The position numbers were made by a program, and so were the translations under genes. A stretch of DNA of 37,894 nt from Ichthyophonus hoferi (lineage: Eukaryota > Opisthokonta > Ichthyosporea > Ichthyophonida > Ichthyophonidae). Of this stretch, positions 13,137-23,600 are shown one piece after another (the first letter of the stretch is position 1; each line of letters opens with the position of its first letter). The DNA lies in assembly GCA_002751075.1 (NCBI GenBank), contig NAOQ01000193.1, positions 69,561 to 107,454 on the forward strand, given 5' to 3'. Below the pieces are notes generated by a model that was not told the DNA's origin, did not search any database, and worked only from the letters and a program-made list of their open reading frames with translations.

Positions 13137-13815
13137 TTAAAGAAGATGGCCTCACAGCAGAGCGGTGATTGGCTATTTTTAAATTAGATTAATGGGAAAT
13201 CGAGAGTAGAGCGCGGTAAATTGAAAACTACGTTTAAAATAGGCAAATAGGATCAGAGCACAGTAAATTAAAGTAGGATCTAAACAGAACGTGCAATTTT
13301 GCTGACGGGATTAGAGCGCGGTAAATTAGAAATTGCGATTTTGTTTCCTTACGGTAAAGAACAAGGGCTGATGCCCTCTAATATGATCGCGCCCGGTCTT
13401 GAGATAGTTATTTGGCGCCTGTATCGCCTATTTAAATAAAAATAATATCTAAAATTTTGGTTAGGTTTAAGGCAAGGTTTTAGAGTTTAGATTATAGAAT
13501 ATGGTTATAAAGTATTGAATTTATTTCCGAAAAGCAGGGGTTCGTGGGCAATAGCCCCCGAGAAAGAGAGAAAAAAAGTTTCAAACGGGAACGAAATCGC
13601 AGTTTTCAATTTACCGCGCTCTAATCCCGCCAGCAAAATTGCATTTTCTATTTAGACCCTAATTTAATTTACCGCGTTCCAATCCGGATTTCCTATTCAT
13701 TTAATTTAAACATAGTCCTTTAAACAATTTGTCTGCCTACCTAGACCTTCCGGCTAAATAATTCGCTTATTGTAAAACGGGCGCGATCGTATTGGAGGGC
13801 CGTCTTCTTTACCAA
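13137..13815. mobile_element. Fold-back (long inverted repeat) element, non-autonomous
   Basis: The two halves are imperfect reverse complements. Left 13196-13355 pairs with right 13590-13710, sharing GGGATTAGAGCGCGGTAAATT and its complement AATTTACCGCGCTCTAATCCC with AGCAAAATTG beside it. The outer ends share TAAAGAAGAYGGCC (13138-13151 and the complement at 13797-13812). A third, internal copy of the end lies at about 13355-13396 (TAAAGAA ... GATCGCGCCC). The motif GAGCGCGGTAAATT or close variants occurs five times. It contains no coding capacity, so it is best described as a MITE-like or Foldback-type element. GC content is higher than the surroundings. Confidence 0.7.
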
Positions 13816-13857
13816 TACCGAATAATCTAAGTGTAGAGAAAAATTTAGTTAAAACAA

Positions 13858-13859
<2 letters not shown>

Positions 13860-13941
<82 letters not shown>
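13860..13941 (+). repeat. (TAA)n microsatellite, left of gap
   Basis: A pure run of TAA triplets directly before the N gap. Its left flank duplicates the left flank of the TAA run on the other side of the gap. Confidence 0.95.
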
Positions 13942-14242
13942 NNNNNNNNNNNNNNNNNNNNNNNNNNNNNNNNNNNNNNNNNNNNNNNNNNNNNNNNNNN
14001 NNNNNNNNNNNNNNNNNNNNNNNNNNNNNNNNNNNNNNNNNNNNNNNNNNNNNNNNNNNNNNNNNNNNNNNNNNNNNNNNNNNNNNNNNNNNNNNNNNNN
14101 NNNNNNNNNNNNNNNNNNNNNNNNNNNNNNNNNNNNNNNNNNNNNNNNNNNNNNNNNNNNNNNNNNNNNNNNNNNNNNNNNNNNNNNNNNNNNNNNNNNN
14201 NNNNNNNNNNNNNNNNNNNNNNNNNNNNNNNNNNNNNNNNNN
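13942..14242. other. Assembly gap (301 N)
   Basis: An unbroken run of N. The sequences on either side repeat each other, so the gap may not represent real missing DNA of this length. Confidence 0.99.
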
Positions 14243-14515
<273 letters not shown>

Positions 14516-14617
14516 ACCTGTTAGGTATGATATTGATTGAGCATAGTGTCACACGCATGAATTTGATATTGGACAAATTTAGTCACATACATTTCCATTT
14601 TCTGCTTGGACAATTGC

Positions 14618-14625
14618 TATAAAAG
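14618..14625 (+). promoter_or_regulatory. TATA box of biotin ligase gene
   Basis: TATAAAAG located 55 bases before the ATG of the biotin-protein ligase. Sequence and spacing fit a core promoter with a short 5' leader. Confidence 0.5.
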
Positions 14626-14679
14626 GAAGTCCATACCCAACTTTAGGTTAATTAAAGCTATACTAGTTTTGGTTTTTGA

Positions 14680-15756
14680 ATGTTCAGTGCTATATCCCAG
14701 AGTTTAAAGTCAGTTCTGAGACCCGCCTGCTTCCCCTCTTTACTGAAAAACTTTGGTCTTACCCATACAGCAATGACGGACATTTTACCAACAAAATATA
14801 CTCTTTATGTTTCGGGTCAGGATCAGCCCATGCCCATTCAACCAAACCCACTTGATAAGTCTTGTTCAGTTGATATTGTGAAAGGTACAGCGCCAAAAGT
14901 TAACGATGATAACCAAGGGAACGTGTTTAATGTGGAAAAATATCTTGATGGGCTCAAAACAGAAAAGCTAGGACGAATGATTATCCACGCACCAATATGC
15001 CATTCTACGCATCTGTTAATGATGAATTCTTTCCCCAGTCTTCCTCTTGGCTCAGTGATCACAGCGGATACTCAAACACATGGTAAAGGAAGAGGGTCTA
15101 ATATTTGGGTAGGTCCTAAAGGTCAGTTAGCTTTTTCATTTAAAATCTCCCTTCCCAATGCGGATTATCTTGTGTTCCTTCAATATTTGGTCTCCTTGAC
15201 TCTCACCCAAACCATACACAAAACGATACACCCAGAAAAGGTGTTTTACTCTCGCTTTTCTTCCTTGTCAAGTGTAGAAGCAACAGAGGATGTCCGAATG
15301 AAATGGCCTAATGACATCTACGCGAAAAAACAGAAAATTGGCGGAGTTATATGTAATTCTTCTTATAATATGGAGAAACAGAACTATGAAGTTATGGTTG
15401 GCGTTGGTGTTAATGTTCATAACACTACTCCAACTACCTGTCTGGGTGAATTATATCCCAACGTGTCTTTCTCTCGTGAGAAACTCCTGTCTGATTTCTT
15501 TAATCTTTGTGAACCTAATCTTGAAGTGTTTGGTCGGGAGGGTTTCGACCCTTTTATTGACGCGTATATGGCCCACTGGTTGCACAGCGATGAACAGTTG
15601 ACACTACAGAATGATTTGACCAAAGTCACGGTGAAGGGGTTGTCAAAGAATGGCTACCTGTTAGCGGCAGATAGGGCAGGACAGAAATATGAATTGCACC
15701 CTGACGTGAATAGTTTGGACTTGTTTAGCGGACTACTTAAAAAGAAAATCCTTTAG
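14680..15756 (+). CDS. HLCS: Biotin--protein ligase (holocarboxylase synthetase)
   Basis: Joins biotin, through biotinyl-AMP, to the lysine of biotin carboxylases (acetyl-CoA, pyruvate and propionyl-CoA carboxylases). It is 358 residues in one exon. The catalytic domain shows the nucleotide/biotin-binding loop GKGRGSNIW (residues 135-143), KWPNDIY (208-214, catalytic lysine region), KIGGVI (219-224) and GVGVNV (241-246). The C-terminal domain ends HPDVNSLDLF, matching the eukaryotic HLCS type (HPDGNSFD in animals). The first 31 residues are rich in Ser/Leu and free of acidic residues, like a mitochondrial presequence. A second in-frame ATG at 14773 (residue 32) could give a cytosolic form, as known for dual-targeted ligases; this is inference. 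The long N-terminal extension of animal and yeast enzymes is mostly absent. Being intronless in an intron-rich neighbourhood is unusual. Confidence 0.93.
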   Translation: MFSAISQSLKSVLRPACFPSLLKNFGLTHTAMTDILPTKYTLYVSGQDQPMPIQPNPLDKSCSVDIVKGTAPKVNDDNQGNVFNVEKYLDGLKTEKLGRMIIHAPICHSTHLLMMNSFPSLPLGSVITADTQTHGKGRGSNIWVGPKGQLAFSFKISLPNADYLVFLQYLVSLTLTQTIHKTIHPEKVFYSRFSSLSSVEATEDVRMKWPNDIYAKKQKIGGVICNSSYNMEKQNYEVMVGVGVNVHNTTPTTCLGELYPNVSFSREKLLSDFFNLCEPNLEVFGREGFDPFIDAYMAHWLHSDEQLTLQNDLTKVTVKGLSKNGYLLAADRAGQKYELHPDVNSLDLFSGLLKKKIL

Positions 15757-16733
15757 ATTATTGGATAAGATCATACTTTATACCTTAATGTGATAGTAAT
15801 TACAAAAATGCTTTAAAACCATTCGGCAATATCACATGTTAAACCCAAATTTGATATTTAATATATCATAATAAACTATTTGAAGGCAATGTAGGTATAT
15901 AGAGATTTAAAAGGCAAGTCTCATTGGTCCCAATATTTACTTTTTATAATAAATTTAATACGTGCCTACCATATTTGTAATTATCAAATTTTGGTTGAAG
16001 TATAATTATTATAATTATGAATATAATTTTTATTACTATGGCTATTATTGCCGTTACTCTTATTAATATTTTTACTATTAGTAACATAGCGCACTATGCC
16101 CATTAGTCTTGAATCATATAAAATTAGGGATTCACAGAGATAGAAAGTACATCTACAGTGTCAAAGCTGATTGTAGGATATCTAAAATTATAGATCCAGT
16201 CCAATCAGGAATTAAAAATATTTCAATATCAACGGCGTAATATGATAGGCTCTAAGATATTACAAGGAATATTTTATTCGAATAAAATTTAGCCTTATAT
16301 AGCCAAAATAATATCGGGGAACCAGTCCCATAGGTGCGACGTAGAAGTAAAGCCAATTTGATTGGATTAGGCTTATCTGCATGAGCCATGACAGAGGGAT
16401 ATTGGACAAAACGACATAACGTATTCTTAAAAAATCCACCTGTAGAGGATAACTAGAAATTACAGAGGAGAATACAGTAAGGAGTAGATGAACGAAATAT
16501 CACATGAGGGCCTAGTGCATTAACATGCCATTATGTGAATATTATTATCAAATCACCAAGGTATTTTAATTTTCAAAACACCAATAAATGACGATAGATA
16601 TTCTACTCAACACAATATACATATACAAAGATAGAAGGTGTTGGGTTAACACCGACACTGGGAATGAAATTGCTTGAACATATATATGGGTCTCTGGGTG
16701 AAAATTAAAATAATAGTGGAGTGCACATATGTT
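15757..16733. other. Convergent 3' intergenic region, ligase and RPB7
   Basis: The biotin ligase (+) and RPB7 (-) genes end towards each other here. An AATAAA at 15870-15875 is a plausible poly(A) signal for the ligase. The rest is AT-rich sequence in which I see no gene, repeat array or RNA. Confidence 0.6.
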
Positions 16734-19700
16734 CTAGCTCGCAATGACTCGCAAATAGGTGTCCTGCACCCTCAGTAGTCTTCCCACAGCGAACTGTTAA
16801 CCCATCCAGAACCTAGTTAGATTCGTACAATTTTAATCTATTTTAACTGTCTAATTATATCTGGCAATCTTCCCCTATTGGTCTGATACAATTGAAACAC
16901 CCAAAAAATTATTATTGTTATGAAGTTACATTAGTGTTATATAAGGTTTAAGTTTGATATATCTATCTATTAATATAATAACATAGATAAAAATAACATC
17001 ATGTGTACCTCTATGTGGTAAGATTATAACAGGGGCCACATATCAAGGCAATGATATATTTCGCACTAAATACTATATCTGTTATACACAAATGTTATTG
17101 GTTACATTTATTAACTCCTTTAGGTCATTAAAATCATATCTCCATTCTCGTGAGTCGTAATAGTAATGGTAATAATAACAGTAATAGTAATAGTAATAGC
17201 AATAGTAATAGTAATTGTGACAGTAATATAAGTAATAATAACAGTAACAGTAGCAGTAATAGTAATAGTAATAGTAGTAGCAATAGTAAAAGTAATTGTA
17301 ACAGTAATAGTAATAGTGAGAGTAATACTAATAGTAATAGTAATAGTAAGATAATAATATAATAATATCACTAACTGTAGTTATCACATGACAATGAGGT
17401 CATAATGATTGTATAGACCCCATGATAAAAGACCAATTAGGCTTCAGAGACGAGAGATTAGTGGTTGATTGAGATATGAACATATAGTAAATGAGAAGAC
17501 AAGTAAGAGAAAAGGATCTTTGTTCATATCTATATCCGTTAGACACTGTATAAAGTAGAGTTATCGAGAGTGAGAGACGTAAAGAGGAATAGAAAGAGAA
17601 AAGAAAGAAAAAATGCCTTATATATGTGTGTATATACAGAAGGAGGACTTACAATTTCATTCATGTCGTTGCGTGTACCTACAATCTGGAATCGGATCTC
17701 GTCATCCAATTGTACAGCCAGGTTCTAAAGATAATATACAAGATAAGATAGGATGAGATAGGATAAGATAAGTCAAGGTAAGATGAGAAAATATAATAGA
17801 ATATGGTGTATATATACAATGTAATTAATACTATCAATGTTTATCTTGCTATGATATATATAGTATGTGTCATATGCAAGAAAGACTATTGGAAGAATAA
17901 GCAAAGATAGAAATAGTTGATGAGTTACCTGACTCTCCGATCGCAGGCAGGGAGGGTTGGCATTGGGTTCAAACACAGCATCAGGCCATGTGTTCTAGAA
18001 AGGGAGTGTTAGAGCGCTTTATACATACGGCAGCCACATATCTATATATGACAATACATATACCTATATATGGTAATACATAATAACTATTGCATAAATC
18101 ATTATAGGATTGGATGAAAGTAAGAGAGTACAATAGTACAATAGTACAATTATATAATAGTATAACAACACAAGAGTTTGAAAGTGAAACAGTAAGTAAT
18201 GGAATGGGGTAGGACACCTACACTCTTGATAATGAAGACACGGAGGGGGCCACACTGGCAGAAGATCCCAGCCTACATTATATCCTATTAGTATAGGGTC
18301 GGATAGTGCATTATATACCATTATACTATATTGCATTATACTGCAGTCACTGTACGATAATATAATATATATTTAAAAAATAATGTGGGTTTAAACATGA
18401 AATAATGAGAGAATGCCAAGACATTAATATATATAGATATACCTATATATATTTAAAACAAGTGTACCAATTTCATTCAATATCCCGTTTTAAAAGGCCA
18501 AAAACAGAATTGTACATATATAATACAACACATATATAGGCATCTAATCTAGATCCACATACCTTGGTAACTTGCGTAACAATCCCGTCCAATACCTCGT
18601 TCTTAAATGGCCTAAATACAACAGCATTGTATTTAATAGGGAAGGTCACCAATCCCTTGGTCTCCATAATCTTACCCTTGCCAATCTGTACAAATAATCA
18701 AAACATTAAAATCAAAAACTTACGATAGCATGGTTCATATTTTTATCGTATAATACCAATATAACGTACATTTACGTATACTTACATACACATATACTAC
18801 CATACATCATCCATACACTCATACCCACACCCACCTCTACAATCTGTGTAACAGCTATAATATAACCATATCTTCCGCTACATGTTCCCTCCACCTCTCT
18901 GTGTAGCTTGGCCTTTAACACCTTTCTTAGCTTAGGCCCAAAGTATTGAGGGGCTAATACTAGCTCGTGGAAGAGCTCGATCTGGGAGTGAGAAGGAAGG
19001 AGAAAGAGAAAGAGAGAGAGGGAGAGAGGGGGAGAGGGAGAGAGAGGGAGGGGAAAAAAGAGGGAGGGGAAAAGAGAGGAAGTAAAGGAAATGGATAGAT
19101 AGGGAGGGAGGAATAGAGAGAGAGAGAGAGGGAGAAAGAGAGAAAAAGGGAGAGGGAGAGAGAAAAAAAGAGAGAGAGAGGGAGGGAGAGGGAGAAAGAG
19201 GGAGAGAGAGGGGGATATAGAGAGAGATGGATTGGGGGAGGTTAATAAGGGGATATATATAGTATAGGATAGAGATAAATAGATATGCATAATGTAATAT
19301 GTAATAGATTAATATGGCATATATATAGACTATAACAGTAGCAGTAATAAGCATATCTATATCTCTCTAGTTCTTCCAATGTCATGGAGCACAAAGCCTT
19401 TTGCTGTGGTGTATTTGTCCAGATTTCATTAATAAACTGGTTATATTATATTATACAATATTATTTAAATCCTATATAGAAGTAGGAGGAATCAGGGTAA
19501 AGATAAAGAGAGAAAGAGTATATGTTGACGCATTTATATTATTAACTTACTATTAAAACCAACCTTAAAATATATTTAAAATATATTAGCATATGCTTTT
19601 GGAGAAAAAAAAATCTTGCTTGTCATAAAAAAGTGAACTTGGGAATAAAAGAAGTAGATGAATGAAAGAACAAATATAGGAATACTATCGACACTTGGAA

Positions 19701-19991
19701 AGGCAGGTTAGGGATATAATGGGTAATAGATGGGGAGAAAGGCATGGAAATAGACAATAAAGATATATAGTTATAAGACAGCTTTAATAGCAATATAATG
19801 GAGAAAGTGGTGTTGAAAGTAGTGCATATATGTAAGATAGTATATATAAGATAGTAAGTAAGATGGTATGTATGTATGACAGTATGATAGTGTGAAAGTA
19901 GTCTTGTAAGCAGTGTTGTTAGTAAGTATGATAAAACAAAGCCATGGAAGCAAGCGAAGGAGAAGGAAAAAATGATTACCTGGAAAAACAT
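16734..19991 (-). CDS. POLR2G: RNA polymerase II subunit RPB7
   Basis: RPB7 pairs with RPB4 to form the stalk of RNA polymerase II, which binds emerging RNA. Seven exons on the minus strand: 19991-19980 (MFFQ only), 18981-18835, 18685-18563, 18272-18222, 17994-17929, 17724-17653 and 16793-16734 (TAG). They sum to 531 nt, 176 residues; the human protein has 172. All have GT-AG boundaries and phases close. The tip domain has HELVLAPQYFGPKLRKVL, EVEGTCSGRYGYIIAVT and YNAVVFRPFKNEVLDGIV. The S1/OB domain has AGIFCQCGPLRVFI, DPNSNPPC-like EPNANPPCLRSESQ, DDEIRFQIVGTRND and the final exon IFAVGRLL...TYLRVIAS. The C-terminus is about four residues longer than the human DYLGLVS end. The gene is head-to-head with the CYHR1-like gene, with 692 bases between start codons. 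Introns 1 and 6 hold a polypurine tract and an AGTAAT array. Confidence 0.94.
17157..17360 (+). repeat. Degenerate AGTAAT/AGTAAY hexamer array
   Basis: About 200 bases of imperfect six-base units (AGTAAT, AGTAAC, AGCAAT) inside the last intron of RPB7. Both strands stay open for about 70-80 codons (Ser-Asn repeats on +, Thr-Ile-Thr-Val repeats on -). This follows from repeat composition, not from coding. Confidence 0.9.
18988..19240 (+). repeat. Polypurine (GA-rich) tract in RPB7 intron 1
   Basis: Roughly 250 bases composed almost wholly of G and A on the + strand (GAGAGAGGGAGAGGG-type). As read by the RPB7 transcript it is a polypyrimidine tract just upstream of the exon 2 acceptor at 18982. 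Long open frames here (Ser/Leu/Pro repeats on -) are composition artefacts. Confidence 0.9.
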
Positions 19992-20150
19992 ATTATAGTA
20001 TGCTATATAGTGTTATATATATATATATACGTACAACACCGACACCGACACTACTTGTATAGTGTGCTATACAGTTCCAAGCAAATAATAACAATAATAA
20101 TAATAAATGTATATTATAAGGTGTTAATAATAAAAACAAACTATAAACTA

Positions 20151-20187
<37 letters not shown>

Positions 20188-20683
20188 TCGTTATGTATAT
20201 ATTTTACTACTGCCAGTGTAACATAATAATATGTAATAAACCTAAATTGTAAACATCGAATCTAGTGGTTAGCATAAAATATGAGAAGCGATAATATTTC
20301 GCCGAAACTAATAGTATATTATAATTAAAAACGATAAATAATATGGTGGTTATTAGCCAATAAAACGCGTACAAATGACCGTTAGGCGGGGTAGTGAAGG
20401 TTGATGGGAGAAATTAAGATGGCACGTGTGTAATAGATAGTAATATATACTAAGTAATATATACACTATATATAATAAAATAGAATAAATAAAATGAAAG
20501 ATAATGAGAGATTATAAAATACATTGAAATAAATACATTAGTGTAATCAAATATAACAATATATACTATAATATATATGTAAATCATATTAACATTAATA
20601 TAACTAAAAACGCCTACTTACCTATCTACTTTCCTATATATTAATAGATAACATTTATAATATTTGTGTAGATAGTTGGCAAT
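19992..20683. promoter_or_regulatory. Divergent promoter region, RPB7 / CYHR1-like
   Basis: 692 bases separate the start codons of two genes transcribed away from each other, so both promoters must lie here or in 5' leaders. It contains a TA dinucleotide run (20155-20182), TAA triplets, and a less AT-rich patch at 20290-20420 with GCCAATAAAACG (CCAAT-like) and GGCACGTGTG (E-box-like). Assignment of any element is inference. Confidence 0.5.
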
Positions 20684-23600
20684 ATGAGTACTTCTACTAC
20701 ACCTGTGGCCAAAAAGGCAGGGGATAAGGCTGATGATGATAATAATAATGTTAATAACAATGCTATGAAAAGAGAAGGGGAGGATAGTAATCAGAAGAGA
20801 AAAAGAAGAAAAAGAAGTCAAAAGAAAAAGAATGATTTTGAGGAGGCAGAGAAGATAAAGGATAAGAAGGAGGAAGAGCAGAAGGAGGGAGAGAAAGATA
20901 AAGAAAAGAAGACAGAAACGACATCAAAAACCGATACAACAACTACAATAGCAGAGAAAATGGCTGTCTCTACAGCAACAACAACAACAGCAGCGGCAGA
21001 TACAACAAAAAAAACAATAGCAGATACAACAAAAACAACAACAGCAGATACAACAACAACATTAGAAACAGTAGCAATAACACAGGCTCTCTCTCCCACC
21101 CCTAACCCTGTTGACACCTCCTTGGATCCTAATGGCCCAGTGGGCTCTATGCTAAACTGTAGTATATGTCTGTCACAGCCCGAGGCAGAGGTTTATCAAT
21201 GTAGTAATGGTCACTTGTTATGTACTGATTGTCATAAGAGAGTGGGCGCGGAGGACTCATGTGCCTGTCCTACCTGTCGGTATGTACTGTGTATAGTAGT
21301 ATAGTGTATAGTGTATAGTGTATAGTGTATAGGGATATGGTGTACACAATTATACTGCATACCACAATACTATACACTATTATAATATATGCTATCATAC
21401 TATATACTGTTATACTGGACACTATTATATTTTATATTATCATGCTATATCCTATCATACTATATACCACCTGCTATACACTATTATACTATATGCTATC
21501 ATACTACATACGATCATACCACACACTATCATACTATACACTAACATACTCTTTCTATTCTCTTTTTAGTGTACGTATGAGTCGTAACAACCCTACCCGG
21601 AACTATGTAGCTGAGAAAGCAAGAGATCAACTACCTGCTAGCTGTGAGAACAAAGGATGTAATGATGCATTGACAGTTGCTACGGTATGTATGCATGTAT
21701 GATCATGTATATATGTATGTATGATATTATATATTATAATATGTATGTATATGTTTGTATGCATATGGGTATGTTTATATGCACTATAGTGCGTGTATGC
21801 TTCCTTTAGCATGTATGTGAGCATATACATATAGAAATATAGAAAGTATATTTAACATAGATGTTGTAAGAAGCTTATATATAATAATATTATAACATTA
21901 AAATTATTATTATGCACTGGCATAGCCATCCTTAGAACCGGCCTAAATATAGTATACTATTTATATACTCTTTTTATTGGACCAATCCGATTTAACATTA
22001 ATAACTATATAAAATTATAAAGCCATATTAAAATGATCTTTATTTTAACCGTAGTGTTCTATTGGTGCAGATTGTGTTGCATCAAACTACCCAATGTCCT
22101 TTCCGTCCTAGTAAATGTCAATACTACAGGATTGGCTGTGATTGGTCAGGAGTATACAGTGATCTAACGAAACACGAGGTATGATAGGCTGAGGACCACT
22201 AGGGTTTGATTGCATTGGCTGTTATATATAGCATCCTAAGATAAACTAGAATAGGAGAGTATACTATATCATATCATATTATATAGTTATATTATATATA
22301 TTATTGTTATTTTGGTTCTGGTGCTTGACCTCTCAAGCAGTTGGCATAAATGTACCAAATTTTAATACATTATATTTATATAGTAATATTATATATCTAC
22401 ATATTCTTTTTAAAACAGCAGTATCATTATCATTTTGTACTCATATTTGGTCTATCAAATAGTGGATATGAATACACTAAAATTTAATGTATTGCAGAGT
22501 GCATGCAAATTTTCGTCTATGTCCGGAGAGGATATTCTGCCATTGGTTGTGTGGCGGGAGGCCCAAGAGGTAATCAACACTTTGGGCTAAATTTTATATT
22601 TTTTATAGTATTTTTCTATATATATATATATCATTTATAGAATATAAATGTATTTAATAATTTTTCAGCATGATTCCATTCTAACTACCAATCATAACTC
22701 TTTGTTTTTCCTATAGATAACAAGATATTTTAACAACCACTAATTGGATCAATGATTAGGCTAAATTATAATATTTTATCATATACTGGTGGAAGGTTTG
22801 GATTGGTTGTATAAAAGTATAATATAGTGTGATATGATAGGGTATATTATTTTATATGCTATGTTGTAGTCTTTTACGATATAATACAATTTAAGTTATG
22901 TTATAGTAGGCTATACTTTGATATGATATATGATGTAATAAGATATACAAAGATAGATTATAATATGATATAATAGGATATGTTATGATATAGTAAACTA
23001 CACTGTGATATGTTATGTGCTATAATATGATATACAGCGATATATTATAATATGATATATTGGGATATGTTATGATATAGCAGACTATACTGTGATGTGT
23101 TATGTGCTATAATAAGATATACAGGGATATATTATAATATGATATATTAGGATATGCTATGATATAGGAGACTATACTATAGGACAATAATATATATATA
23201 TATGCTATGACCTATGATATTCTATGAAAATCCAAAGTCAGGGAGGAATCTGACAATGAAATTGCAGGAGGCGGAGCGACAAAAAGAAAAAGAGATACAG
23301 GCAATAGATAAGAATGTGGTGGATATACTCTCATCACGCTGTAGAAATATTGAAGTCAGGGGTAAGGTTTATATTGTTGTATCATTAGGATAGTGTGCTA
23401 TAGTATATATTGTGCTATAGATAGTGCTTTATATTATCAGGCATTGTATTGTATTACATTATTGTTTTCTGTCTAATTTACCCCTCTCTCAGATGTCCGT
23501 CTCTCACTGGATGAGATTGTTAATGATACAAGCAGCACCCCATTCAAATGTCTTGGTGAGACCTGGATAGCAACACTCCGCCAAAGAAAAGCCGAGGGAA

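Noticed and set aside
17120-17371. Open frames of Ser-Asn or Thr-Ile-Thr-Val repeats
   Set aside because: Follow from the AGTAAT array inside an RPB7 intron; no codon-level sign of selection.
18932-19354. Minus-strand Ser/Leu/Pro-rich ORF
   Set aside because: Created by the polypyrimidine strand of a low-complexity tract in RPB7 intron 1; it only touches real coding sequence where it enters exon 2.
20251-20310. TAGTGGTTAGCAT resembling a tRNA A box in the divergent promoter
   Set aside because: No matching anticodon arm or B box follows at the right distance.
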